From positions 29,289,801-29,353,800 of the forward strand of contig JAWZYU010000019.1 in assembly GCA_038380435.1 (NCBI GenBank): a DNA stretch of 64,000 bases, written 5' to 3'. Below, piece by piece: positions 23,579 to 34,107 of the stretch. The stretch comes from Ryuthela nishihirai (taxonomy: Eukaryota; Arthropoda; Arachnida; Araneae; Heptathelidae). Each line of letters opens with the position of its first letter. The first letter of the stretch is position 1. The notes below the pieces were generated by a model, which saw nothing but the letters and a program-made list of their open reading frames with translations, did no database searches and was not told where the DNA came from. Both the position numbers and the translations under genes were made by a program.

Positions 23579-24654
23579 CTTGATAAGATAAGAACGAGGA
23601 CGAAATAGTTGCTAAATAAATGATATTCGTATAAAGCTCAATTCATAAGTCCTGAGACCCTCGTTTAAACTGTGGGGGATAAAGTTCACGTGAGGCCCCA
23701 ACACACAACATTTAGATACATAATAAGGTTAAATTCAGAATAAATGTTATACATTAAATAATCAAATAATATTATTCCAATCTTAACGCGAACTCAACAT
23801 CTATAATTAATATCACCCTGCTTCTTTGCTAAATATGCGGCCTTACTTACGATATAGAACAGACACCTTTTCATTCTCGTACTGGAGAAACATATTCCTT
23901 TGCGCAATCAGCTTGGGAAAAGAATGAATAGAGAAATCAAAACAATTTAGTGTATTACTACATCATCCAAATAGGTCTTGTAAGCTCCAGCATTTTAACT
24001 GAACTGTTATTTACAAGACTGAACTCCGGCTCTTTTCCACTCCGGTAGTTTTATTAGAGAGATTAGAAGTTAGCAATAGCATTCATGACCATCTTTGCTA
24101 TTAAGTGATATCAGTTTCTGACAAGTACTTCTAGGCAGACACTACTGCCATCATCGGGGAACTGCGTTCACTGGACAATCATCTGGTGTAGGATCCGGTG
24201 ATTGCAGGGGAGAGGAGTCTTTATTATTCGGTTAACCAACTGATTACGATCACTAAATTGTTGCCATTGTTTTAAAGAAATCACCTTCCTGGATGTTCGA
24301 CATGGAGAGCCATCCGAAAATTTAAAGCAGGGAGTGCCGAAGCAGATGCCACCTGATGCCTGAATTTTTATAATGCGTTTTTCACAGACTTTGAACAAGG
24401 TTGCACAAGTTAATAAGAATTAGCAGAAGTCCTGTTTAACCCAAACCTGGATCTAAAACTTATGTATAATAAGTGACTTCCATTGTACATGTGGATAATG
24501 TATGGCTTCATCGATTTAGATTGGTTGTCTACTCAACTGAGCATATCATTCATACACAATAGACAGCTTAATATCCTGATGAGTGCGAGACTTGTTGCTA
24601 TCCTCCAAACTGCTCTCAAGGGGATAAAAAAAAGATCTAGTGAGCCAACGATCA
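23579..24654. other. intron sequence
   Basis: About 1.1 kb without a recognised repeat. A minus-strand frame at 24398-24168 is cysteine-containing and less AT-rich than its surroundings, but I do not recognise it. Confidence 0.4.
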
Positions 24655-24726
24655 TACTGACCGTGGGCAGGGCGGGGAATTGTGCGGAGATATATCTCAA
24701 CGCTCACTCAGCTGGGACTCGAACTA
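24655..24726 (-). repeat. SINE-A internal fragment
   Basis: ACTGACCGTGGGCAGGGCGG to GCTGGGACTCGAAC, covering only the B box and the sequence 3' of it. Confidence 0.8.
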
Positions 24727-25230
24727 TTTTTTCAAGAAAATTCAAGATAATGTTATTGCTGAAAACAGTATTATTTAAAGTTTCATTTTTTTCCTTCTTC
24801 TAACTGTTTATTAATCAACAACCTACTATCGTACCTATGATTATGGATCTGATAATTATCATTCCATTACTTCTTTCCTATTTGCAGCTGAATTGAATGC
24901 GATGTTGCGCTCTAAAATCTAAATGATTTATGTAATATAATCAAATTTAAGATTTTTCTGATATATAAGTGTTGATTAATAGTTAATTTAGAATATTACA
25001 GTCCTTCAGATTATTAATATTGCGAGATTCGGTGATAATAAAGCAGAGGGAATGTCTCGTAATCAAGGAATATTTGAAGAGTTAGCTGGAAAAAATTGAG
25101 ATTCTTCGGGTGTGAGATCCGTTCCACAACTTCTCAATAACATCTAAGGTAATCTAAATGGAACTATAAGCATTTAATTCCACGATCATTAATCACTCAT
25201 GTGCCATCAACTGATCCGTAATGGAGACTT
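24727..25230. other. intron sequence
   Basis: Nothing recognised. Confidence 0.5.
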
Positions 25231-25470
25231 GCAGTTACGTTTCTTGCCACCAGTAATCAATGAGCGTCTGCAATTGAAAGTGTAACATTCAAAGAACGTA
25301 TAGAGAAGAAGTGTAACTTATACGCAGAAAGATTACATATCTATAACATCTTTGTGCAGGCAGATAATCTGCTCCATTCCCGATTAATAATGACACCACA
25401 AGAGACTGAAGACTGTATGAGACTGAAGACTGTATGCTTACAGTCCCGTTCTCTGGAATTAACTGGACTT

Positions 25471-25545
25471 GGGATAGCTCAGTAGGTCAGAGCACCTGAC
25501 ACGCTACCAAAAGGTCGTGGTTTCAGACTAAACTTTTTCCTGCCA
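25471..25545 (+). repeat. tRNA-like fragment, possible further SINE family
   Basis: GGGATAGCTCAGTAGGTCAG has an A-box look and GGTCGTGGTTTCAGACT is a damaged B box (GGTTCGA lost). It is not a functional tRNA gene. Confidence 0.45.
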
Positions 25546-25559
25546 AAGCCGAATCTAGC

Positions 25560-25810
25560 CTTCTACACCCTTGAGAATGCTAGTAAGAGTAATGGATGCC
25601 AAAAATTATTAAACATGTGCATATTTCGCACATATTTGAAGAAATTTTTTAGAAATTTTTTCAAACGAAATTTAAAATGTTACATTGGAAAGAATATCGA
25701 AAAAGAAAGAAGGGGGGAGAGGGAGGGGACAGTTTCTTTTATCTTTTTGCTACTAAATTGCGTCGTTGTCCCCCCCCCCCTTCACCCCACACTCATTTTA
25801 TTGTTTTCCA
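25560..25810 (+). repeat. dispersed repeat R1, copy 2
   Basis: CACCCTTGAGAATGCTAGTA, AAAATTATTAAACATGTGCA, then a GGGGAGAGGGAGGGGACAG part and a C-run at 25771-25780. Confidence 0.6.
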
Positions 25811-26137
25811 GATCCTGGCCTGTCTCCAGCTAACTTTTCATCTGTTTATTGATATTGCGATTGTAGTTACGTTTCTTTCCACCAGTCATCATTGAGCATC
25901 TGCAATTGAAAGTACAACATTCAAAGAACGTATAGAGAGAAGAAATGTAACTTCTATAGTATTTAATGTAAAGTCAAGTATCGTGCATTTTAGTGGAGTT
26001 ATCTGTGCAAAAGACGGAAACCTCCTTAGCTCAATTTTCATTGCTCTCTCTCTCCTTGCCATGAGAAATTCACCTTAGTATTCGCTCTTTTATGTCGAAT
26101 TTTCAATTAAAAAGTTTTGAAAACATTTACTTTTCAA

Positions 26138-26320
26138 TGTGTGGTTAGCGCACTTGGTTATTGATCAAAGAAACTGGGTCCGAGTCCCGGATATGGACGT
26201 TTCGTTTCTATGTTGCATTTCTGCGGAGGTCTTATCTTCCTCACAGATCCTCTTTATGGCGTAATAAAGTGACGAGCTCCTGTATGACAATCGACTGTCA
26301 TATACAGGAGCTCCTTATAA
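26138..26320 (+). repeat. SINE-B with hairpin-extended 3' end
   Basis: GTGGTTAGCGCACTTGGTTA head, GGGTCCGAGTCCCGGATATG B-box region. The 3' part carries an inverted pair GAGCTCCTGTATGACA / TGTCATATACAGGAGCTC (26272-26312), longer than the stem found in other copies. Confidence 0.8.
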
Positions 26321-26585
26321 GCGTACTGCTTATAATTCCTTATAAGCCTACTTCTGAATAATTTAAACATTCTGTCCGCCGTGCTCATTGCAGCTAGATT
26401 TAACACCAACAATTTGTTATGAAGAAAATAACCTTTCGAACAGGTTGTTTATATTTTCCATGTTCAAAGTATAATTTTATTTTTTTTAACAATATTTTTA
26501 ATGGTAAACGTTTGTTTACTCCATATTGTTTGCTTCCCTGTCATATCAGTGTACAATACTAGAAGAAAGACAATTTGGGATCGCC

Positions 26586-26805
26586 AGTCACGGTGGCCGA
26601 AAGGTTACGGCGCTTGGCTACTGTTCAAAGGGACCTGGGTTCGAGCCCAAAGTAAAGCATGGATGCTTGTGTTGTTATTCTGTTGAGGTATCACTTTCCT
26701 CAGAGATCTCTCTGGCGCATTAAACTGACAGGCTCCTGTCTGAGTCCGGTTGTTTTTCTTGTCAGACCTCTGTGTCAAGCAGCTGCTTGAGGAGTGGGAG
26801 GGGGG
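26586..26805 (+). repeat. SINE-B
   Basis: CACGGTGGCCGAAAGGTTAC head, GGTTCGAGCCC B box at about 26639, and the end AAGCAGCTGCTTGAGGAG. A short insertion lies before GTCAGACCTCTGTG. Confidence 0.88.
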
Positions 26806-26859
26806 ATTAGGTCTAAGGGGCATGTTTGTGATATTCAGTTTCTGTGTGTACCTTCTTCT

Positions 26860-26985
26860 CACGGAGGTCAGAGTAGGGGTTTGCGAAGAAATTCTCAAAG
26901 CTGAAACAGTAGGGAATAAAATCTGGGAACGTCGGGTTAAGAGACTGAGGCACTACTGACAGAGCCAACGTTCACCCCAAAATAA
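26860..26985 (-). repeat. SINE-A head-end fragment, degenerate
   Basis: Antisense traces: GGAGGTCAGAGTAGGGGTTT, then ATCTGGGAACGTCGGGTTAAG and CTGACAGAGCCAACG. Confidence 0.55.
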
Positions 26986-28189
26986 GTTGCCAAATTCCGG
27001 TCCCAGTTCTTTTCCACCTTGTTTTTAAACTACGTCTAATCTAAACTTCGAGGAAACAAGAAGAATATCTATACTAAGGACTACCGAGATTGAATTAAAA
27101 ATAAACAGCTTTATATCTAAATGTACAGAGGAGAAATTTAAATATTAAACAACAGATATTGATTAACGCTCACTAAATGCAGAGTACATTTGAAGTGTGT
27201 ATCCGCTTCACCCAACTTCGAAACATTTCCCTCCCGTTGAATCCAATAGGGAAAACAGAGCGTTTCCTTGGTATAGCCAACTAATTGGGTTCCACCTTTT
27301 GTCTCTGTATGCAAAGTGTTGCAATGGCCTCTTGTGTTTCAATAGCGCCTCGGAAGGAAGAGGAGAAGACAGCTGGTTGGGAGGCAGAGGTTTCATTTTA
27401 GGAAGAAGAGAAATTTAACAGAATTAAGAATAAGAGAGAAAGAAGAGGAGAGAATTAGAGAGAGAAGGACGGAAAGGACAAAGTAATTAGATGTCACCTC
27501 TTTGTAACAGTTGTATGCAAAATAGGGAAAGAAAGAGAAAAAGAGAAAGAAGAAATAAATTGTAATTAGAGTTATAAATAAAGCAGAGACTTTCTAATTT
27601 AAAATAAGGTGTATACAAAATATTTGTGAAGCCGAATAAGTTACATTACGTGTAACTTGTTTTGGTTTTGTTTAAAATATTACGACGTTTGTTTTTAACG
27701 TTAATTATTTACCAATGTTTATCTATGTTATTTCCCCAATCTATTTGTAGAATTGGCTGAAATATTTCGTTTCATTACTCTTTAAATTGTTCAACTCTGA
27801 ATATTTCTTTAAGAGCTCAAAACAACAGAAACCGTGAACGTAGGTGTATTGTAAAAATGAACTCCCCTGTGATGCTTTCAGTAATTTATGATAAAATTTC
27901 CAACTTTCTAGTAGAAACTCGAAGTTTGGTTAAGTGGCTAAAGGAACGTATTAGTTAAAAAATAAGATATGGTATTTCATGTTTCGCTTTACATTTTTTT
28001 AAATTATGATCTGATTAAGAAATCCTTAGTGATTTTGATATCATATTAATTGTTTATTTTTTAAAAACCATTTTAATGCCAATGGAAATGTAGAAGTGAA
28101 AATTCGTTTATGAGATAACCAAATCAAATATATTCGCTCAGTACTGAAAAAACAAAAAAGAAAAAAGTTTAGAGATGCCTAGAAATAAA
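26986..28189. other. intron sequence, purine-rich patch
   Basis: 27400-27580 is strongly A/G-rich (GAAGAAGAGAAATTTAAC, GAGAGAGAAGGACGG). The stretch 27190-27400 is less AT-rich with short frames on both strands, but none is recognisable. The rest is AT-rich. Confidence 0.45.
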
Positions 28190-29010
28190 TTTATCTGCTG
28201 CGGCAAAGTAATAAACTTGCTTGGTGAGGCAAAAACCTAGATTTTTTTTGGGGTGGTAAAAATCGAAATCGTTTGTGGTAGTAAAAAGGAAACTTACGTG
28301 TGATGTAAAATACTAATTTGTGTAGTAAAAACAGAACAATTAGGGGATCAAAAATATGAACCATTTTGCCTGACTCATTGCTTTCAGACAAAATTTGCTT
28401 CGAGTGGTAAAAAAATATTTCTGCGCAGCAAAAAAAGATTATTTTGTTATAGTTAATTAGTCTAGGGCAGCAAAAAGTATGCTTGATTGGGTCAGAAAAA
28501 AAACCAAATTCCGTTGACTAGATCAAAGAAGCAAATTTGTTTAAGGAGGCAAAGAAGCAAATTTGTTTAAAGGGGCAAAGCAGCAAATTTGTTTAAAGAG
28601 GCATAGAAGTAAATTTGTTTAGGGAGGCAATGAAGCAAATTTGTTTAAGGAGGCAAAGAAACAAATTTGTTTAAGGAGGCAAAGCAGTAAATTTACTTAA
28701 GGGACAAAGAAGTAAACTTACTCTGGGTTGGAAAAATTAATTCACTTTGGACAGCAAAAAAGCAAATTCGCTTCGGACATAAAAAAAAAATGCTTAGGGG
28801 GGGGGGGAGGCTAAAAATAAATTGCTTCATGCAGGAAAAAAGTAAACTCAATTGCGATAAAGAAGAATAAACTTGCGCGGGGGCAAGAAATAAACTCGTT
28901 TTGGGTAGAAAAAAAGCAAATTCGTGTGAGATTACAAAAAAAATTATATTTTTTTGATATAGGGTGTATAAGAAAGACAAATTCTCTTGTTTGATAAAGT
29001 AATAAACTTG
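28190..29010. repeat. degenerate minisatellite, core unit ~26 bp
   Basis: Core 28531-28700: GCAAATTTGTTTAAGGAGGC plus AAAGAA, about seven near-perfect units. On both sides are older, longer units of the same kind, such as AAAAAAGCAAATTCGCTTCG. A minus-strand frame at 29043-28693 (116 codons, F/L/S-rich) is produced by the repeat and is not taken as a gene. The array ends only about 290 bp before a PAN exon. Confidence 0.85.
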
Positions 29011-29299
29011 TTTACGATGATAATAATTTACTTCGAGGGACATGTTGACTCACCTCTTGAGGGAAATGCTGACTTCAAAGGCATAAACTGTTTGGAGCGA
29101 ATAAACTGTAAATTGCCTTGGGATGAAAATTTTTTTATTGAAGTTGCAAAAAAAGAGACTCGTCTTGAGTTCTCATCATCACTGAAAACGATAAAACAAT
29201 CGCAAACATCAAATCCTCTTCCATCTTAATGTGTTTGTGTGGTTCACAGGTGAAAGCAATATATTTCTTATCCTAATGGTTTCTCTATTGCCTTTGCAG

Positions 29300-29566
29300 G
29301 TGCATGTGATCGTCTTTTCGTGGCAGAGTCTCTGCCAGGCATGGAGCTCACCGGTCACGATGATCAAGTGCTGACCAATACCGATCGACAATCGTGCCTC
29401 GAAGCGTGCCTCCTCTCCAAGGACATCGTCTGCAGATCGGCAGAGTTCGACACGACTCGAGGGGAATGTCGCCTCAGTCGGCACGACCGGTTCAGCCGAC
29501 AATCACACTTCAAGAAATCCGAAGCGTCCACTGAATATTTTGATGTCACTTGCCCTTATAATCCAG
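29300..29566 (+). CDS. PAN/apple-domain exon (internal exon 2 of 2 seen)
   Basis: Second PAN/apple module of the same gene as 6996-7268. Acceptor CTATTGCCTTTGCAG|GT at 29299/29300, donor AATCCAG|GTAAGAG at 29566/29567; 267 bp, 89 codons, phase 1 at both ends. Joining it to the previous exon keeps the frame and forms a glycine codon. Six cysteines lie at exon residues 3, 33, 37, 45, 57 and 85, with SCLEACLLSKDIVCRSAEFD and GECRLSRHDR. These CRSxxFD and GECRLSxxDR motifs are typical of PAN domains in arthropod extracellular and zona-pellucida-domain proteins. A symmetrical one-domain-per-exon layout with phase-1 boundaries is the classic arrangement for extracellular modules and suggests the protein holds a PAN tandem. 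The segment is less AT-rich than its flanks. No further exon of the gene is recognised to the right. The protein is presumably secreted or membrane-tethered; no signal peptide or anchor lies in these exons. Confidence 0.88.
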
Positions 29567-29747
29567 GTAAGAGACTATATAGGCAGCTGAACTTACTTGC
29601 AAAAGAAGGTACAATTGTAACAATTTGAGTTCAAATAGTAACAAAACATTATTGTATGAAACAAATGCTATATTGGAGATAAAATCATTGTCCATAATGA
29701 GCAACACCAAAGAGGGTTGTTAAGATACAGTTTACGTTATTTCAAAC

Positions 29748-31710
29748 CGTTTTAGGAAAAAAGGAGCAGAGGAGACAGAATTATTTGAGTGATAAGGCAT
29801 ATGAATTCATTTTAGAAAGAAGAAAATGCAGGAATGTCCTTAATCAATACCCTACTAGTCCTAATAGGAAGCATTACAGAGAGCTTAATAAAAGTGTAAA
29901 AGATCAGTTAGCTGCTGATATGAATCTTTGGCTTGATGGCTTGGATGACAAAGCCGAGGAAGCAGTTAGACAGCATAACAGCAGAGAGCTGTACCAGATA
30001 GTTAATGTTTTATGTGGTAGAAAACGGACAGGCATATAGGGATTGAAGGATAAACAAGGTAAGGTGTTAGAAGGTGAGGATTCTATCATGGCTAGGTGGG
30101 CTGAGCATTTCAGTGATATTTCTAAACAATGTGGCTAGTTCTACTCCCATTGTTTGCAATGATGATAAATGCATTGGTGGCTTTAATGTTGGCCCTATAT
30201 CTGAAGTTATTTTGGCTATTTCTAAACTTAAACTTTATAAATCGCCAGGGGTAGATGAAATTACTACAGAAATGCTTAGAGCTGGGAATGTTTCAGTTAC
30301 CACTTGGATGACGGAAATTTTGAATATCTTTTATGATAATGGCAAGATTCCTAAGGATTTTACCAGAGCTATTATTATCCCTATTTTCAAAAAAGGTGAT
30401 CGCAGTTCTTGTGATAACGATAGAGGTATCAGCCTACTCTCTGTTTCAGGTAAAGTTTTTTTGCATGATTTAATAGAATTAAGAATCTGGTTGACAGGCA
30501 ATTGCGTGATGAGCAATGTGGATTCTGAAGTGGTAGGGAATGTGTGGATCAGATATTTTCACCTAGGTAGATTCTTGAGAAATGTTTAGAGTTTCAGAAA
30601 CCTTTGGTTGCTAGCTTTGTTGATTTCAAAAAGGATTTCGACTCTGTTGATCGTCATAATTTGTGGTTGATTGTGAGATCATATGGTATACCAGACAAGT
30701 TAGTTAACGTAATGAAAGCTCTCTATAATAACACTGAGACGTGTGTGAGAGTTGGTAAGGCTTGTAGCAAATGGTTTAGCATTACTTCTTGTGTTCGACA
30801 AGGGTGCATTTTGTCTCCTTTTTTCTTTAGCTTGGTTATTGATTATGTTATGCGAAATTCACTTCAAGGGAAAGATTTTGGCCTTAAATTGTCTGGAGAA
30901 ACGAAACTTTTTTATTTAGATTATGCTGATGATTTAGCCCTTTTGACAAATGATGTTGATGAGATGAACTCTTTCATTCGAGTTGTTGATGAGACTAGGA
31001 GTAGAGTAGGTTTTGTTATGAACAGAGAGAAAACTAAAGTGATGAAAAGTGGTCAGGAAGGTTGTGATTCAGTTAATTTGAATGGTTGCAGTCTTGAGCA
31101 GGTGTCACAGTTTAATTACCTTGGGAGCTATGTAACAGATAATGGTGATGTGCGGCATGAGATTAACAGACGAATAGGGATTGCTGGCGGGACTTTTAAG
31201 AATCTATGGAGAGTGTGGAGAAATAGGCGTATACACCTAAAGACTAAAATTAGACTGTATAATAGTTTGGTTCTTTCTAGGATTAGTTATGGTAGTGAAA
31301 CGTGGACACTGTGTAAACAAGATAACAGGAAACTAGATGCTTTTGATTCTAGATGCTTACGTAGTACCTTTGGTATTAGGTGGTTTAACTTTGTAACTAA
31401 TGATGAGGTTAGGCAAAGGAGTCTGCAACTTCCTTTGCCTAACCTCATCATTAGTTATGGCCATGTTGCCCGTATGGATAATTATAAATTCGCGAATAGG
31501 GTTATGAACAGTGTGCCTAAAGTCCTCAGAAAGAGGGAGAAACCTAGGATGCGGTGGGCAGATAATGTCAAACAGGATCTTGTTAAAATTGGTGTGCAGT
31601 GGCCAGATGCAGCAAATGTAGCTCAGGACAGATATGCTTGGAGAATTAAACTGCACGGTCTGGTTGGACCTCCGTAGCCCATGGCTGCTTGAGGATGATG
31701 ATGATGATGA
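29748..31710 (+). pseudogene. RTE-like LINE, copy 1, 5'-truncated
   Basis: Reverse-transcriptase part of the same LINE as 36521-40110, lacking the endonuclease. Homology starts abruptly at about 29748, a 5' truncation. Coding pieces: 29785-30039, ended by TAG at 30037 where the other copy reads on; 30074-30589; and 30604-31677. The last piece has FVDFKKDFDSVDR (residues 5-17), VRQGCILSP (64-72) and the catalytic LDYADD (105-110), then the C-terminal YGSETWTLCKQDNRKL region. It ends GLVGPP* followed by GGATGATGATGATGATGA. A TGA-type microsatellite tail is characteristic of RTE-clade LINEs. The RT core is open, but a stop, frameshifts and an inverted replacement at 31394-31457 disable it. It sits 182 bp downstream of the PAN exon, in the same orientation as the host gene. 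Confidence 0.88.
31394..31457. repeat. perfect 26-bp hairpin inside LINE copy 1
   Basis: TAACTAATGATGAGGTTAGG plus CAAAGG (31394-31419), a 12-base spacer, then its exact reverse complement (31432-31457). The sister copy (near 36860, minus) has the left arm only, followed by different coding sequence. The right arm is therefore an inverted copy that replaced about 50 bases of LINE sequence. Confidence 0.93.
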
Positions 31711-31712
31711 CT

Positions 31713-31885
31713 CTATAAACTCCATATTCTAAACTGTCCATAATAAAGGGAGCCATACTCTGTAAGCTCCATATTCTAATTTGTCCATGATAAAGGAAGC
31801 GGTTTGGAAGATGGAGTTTACAGAGTATGCTCTGTATACTCCATCTTCCAAACTGCCCATAATAAAGGGTGATATACTCTATAAA
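31713..31885. repeat. short repeats with hairpin
   Basis: Three units carry CTCCATATTCTAAACTGTCC and ATAATAAAGGGAGCC. Part of one is inverted: GTTTGGAAGATGGAGT near 31803 pairs with ACTCCATCTTCCAAAC near 31840. It directly follows the LINE tail. Confidence 0.8.
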
Positions 31886-31889
31886 ATTC

Positions 31890-32035
31890 CAATCCTTTCT
31901 TATCTCATCGGTGTCACCTTTTTCACCAATGGCAGAACACAGATCAGCAGAGAAAATTGTAACGTCATACAGGGTGGTACTCGAACCTGAAAATTTATTA
32001 CGACCTTGGCGCCACCTACCAAGCCAACTTTTACT
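31890..32035 (-). repeat. tRNA-like SINE fragment, fourth family
   Basis: On minus: TTGGCTTGGTAGGTGGCGCC resembles an A box and CAGGTTCGAGTACC a B box, about 60 bp apart. The body following the B box differs from SINE-A and SINE-B. Confidence 0.5.
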
Positions 32036-32202
32036 TAAATAATTTTGATGCCACATTCTTGGTCGATAGATGGCACCACGATGACTACAAGGTCGGGAAT
32101 AATGTGGATTGAAATAGGTAGGGTAGTTTAACGCAAGGAGTGTTCGAATGACTGGTGGACAAGCTCTACAAAGGTCGCATAATAAATTGTTCATTTTTCA
32201 TA

Positions 32203-32340
32203 AGACATGGATGTGTGTGTCGTTTTTCTGCTGAGGTCCTGCCATCCTCACAGATCTTCTACTATGGCATATAAACTGACAGGCTCCTGTCAGACCTCTG
32301 TGGCAAGCAGCTGCTTGAGGGAATATTTTTTTAATAGACA
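32203..32340 (+). repeat. SINE-B, 5'-truncated, well conserved
   Basis: It begins at ATAAGACATGGATGTGTGTG, lacks the tRNA-like head, and ends GCAAGCAGCTGCTTGAGGG and a T-rich tail. Nearly identical to the copies at 42.5 and 55.5 kb. Confidence 0.9.
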
Positions 32341-32869
32341 TCAGGAGGTGTGGATTTGGTACTCCCTCCGAGAAAACTCAGTTTTCTTCAGCTAACCCTT
32401 CACATGCTAAGAAATTTAAGTTTTAATGCATGATATTTAAAAAAATGTTTCTAAAGTTCACTTTGAGGAAATTTGAGTATTTTTAGATAAATTTATTTCT
32501 TAATTTAAGTGGAGAACTATTTCTGTAAAATTATATATAATAATTTATATGCATTTAGTAATAAGAACATTTCTAAAAAAATGACAAAGTTTAGTGCAAT
32601 ATTTATAACTCTACATTTTGATTTGGCAAACTGTACAATTAAGCTGGTCTACGTCATCGAAGAGTATTTCGAAAATCATGTATACTCGTTTGTCATATTT
32701 CGAGAATTCAATCTTGACGTAAACACTTTCGTAAATATTGTCTTATTGCAGATCACGTTTAAAAACGGGACAGGGTGGTTGGCTCATATTGTAGCATAAA
32801 AGGCTCTAATGTTTTCAAATTTCAGTTAACCCTGCACCTTCCTCAAAATATTTTCTGCTGCACTGTCGT
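32341..32869. other. AT-rich sequence
   Basis: An open frame at 32509-32799 (+, 96 codons) has no recognisable family. Confidence 0.4.
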
Positions 32870-33130
32870 CGTAAAGGGGACACCGATGGTCATCTATGAT
32901 GGAAAGATCGCTATCAATCAGATAGAATGTTAAATCACAAACCCCATAATCTCAAGGGCCCTACTCTGTGCACGTGTAACTCTGGGTGACGTAGACAGCA
33001 GGTTTCCATCTGTCTCCTCACATATGCCCAATTAATTTGCTTCCTCACTTTTCTATGAGCCTCCTGGGGTCCTTGAGATCTGGACATTTAGCCCATTATG
33101 TGTAAAAATTGCTCTCGGTCGTAGGAATTA
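32870..33130 (+). repeat. SINE-A, 5'-truncated and old
   Basis: GGGGACACCGATGGTCATCT, CCCTACTCTGTGCACGTGTA, TTTCCATCTGTCTCCTCACA and TAGCCCATTATGTGTAAAAA keep SINE-A order. Confidence 0.7.
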
Positions 33131-33814
33131 AAAAATTACATTTAAAATCACAATTAGATCTTGTTACGTGTTACATTTAAAACAGTAAAGTTCTTGAAGA
33201 TAAAATTTCGAGGATTCGGTTTTGTCACAGGCCTAGAGTAAGAGATGCTTTAATAACCCAGTTATAATATTGGAGGCGGAATTTGATAAGGTATAGTTAG
33301 AGCAAGGATGCGAAACTGAAACTTAGACATAGCTCAGAATCGATTTTAACCTAATTATACTCCATTTCAGATAAAAATGGAGCTCCAAAATCTGAAGATC
33401 AAAGAAGTCAACAACCAATGAAAAGATATCACGCTCACATGAATTCCAACAAGAACAACTCTGAAATGTATTTCCGCCATAGCAAATAGTTCCACACCTT
33501 ATGCGAGAAATAAGTTCTTTTTCTGATGTCTGTTATTAATACAGTATGTATATTTTATGGAAATGAGTAATTGAAAATGCTGTTTTCAATTTCAAATGTT
33601 GTAAAGCACACAATGAAACAAATTTTCTCTTATACTGGTATAAGAGATGTTTGTGTGGGGAGTCAGATAGTCGTCGAACTGGCGCGAGCCCCGAGCATTT
33701 GATTCAAAAGGTTCCTAATACGTTCTACTTAATCTTGTCAGGATATTTGGCTAGCTGGGTGGTCGCATAAAGCGCATAAAAACTATGACTAGCTGCATAA
33801 AAAACCCTTTGGCC
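33131..33814. other. sequence without recognised feature
   Basis: Nothing I can name. Confidence 0.5.
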
Positions 33815-34105
33815 GAAAACATTGGCCCAGGCTGGGATATCCCCCAACCCTAATTCTTATTCTGCTCGGAGCCTCACCTCCGATCTTCAGCGCCCTCTCA
33901 AGCAGAAGAATTTAGGAACAAAGTCTTTTATTTGCTCCTGCACGGAGTCTTTTCCAGGTCCAATAGTGTGGGCCGTATGCCGATTCCTGTCTGACAGCGG
34001 ACGATTGACGCCCTTGAACAACCCTCACATCCGGTCCGAGGGCCCTTCGACCTTCGCTTCGGGTGGGGGGAACGGACTCGCATCACCTGACCTTTATAAC
34101 CAGTA
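33815..34105. other. GC-rich segment with 98-codon open frame, unrecognised
   Basis: Clearly richer in G and C than its neighbours. The + frame 33822-34118 stays open (SARSLTSDLQRPLKQKNLG..., IRSEGPSTFASGGGNGLASP) but shows no domain I know. It ends where the old LINE copy (34108-36015) begins, so it may be part of another inserted element rather than a host exon. The right side lacks a convincing donor. Confidence 0.35.
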
Positions 34106-34107
34106 TA

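Larger units (their letters stand above)
25231..25955. repeat. ~93-bp direct repeats 630 bp apart
   Basis: 25231-25323 and 25863-25955 are direct copies: GCAGTTACGTTTCTTGCCAC versus GTAGTTACGTTTCTTTCCAC, then ACATTCAAAGAACGTATAGA in both. The interval holds a tRNA-like fragment and an R1 copy. It could be a local duplication, or short LTR-like ends; nothing coding lies between. Confidence 0.75.

Noticed and set aside
24168..24398. Minus-strand cysteine-containing frame as a host exon
   Set aside because: No domain recognised and no convincing splice signals; kept only as a note in the region entry.
28693..29043. 116-codon minus-strand frame before the second PAN exon
   Set aside because: It lies in a degenerate A-rich minisatellite; the F/L/S-rich product is what the repeat would give.
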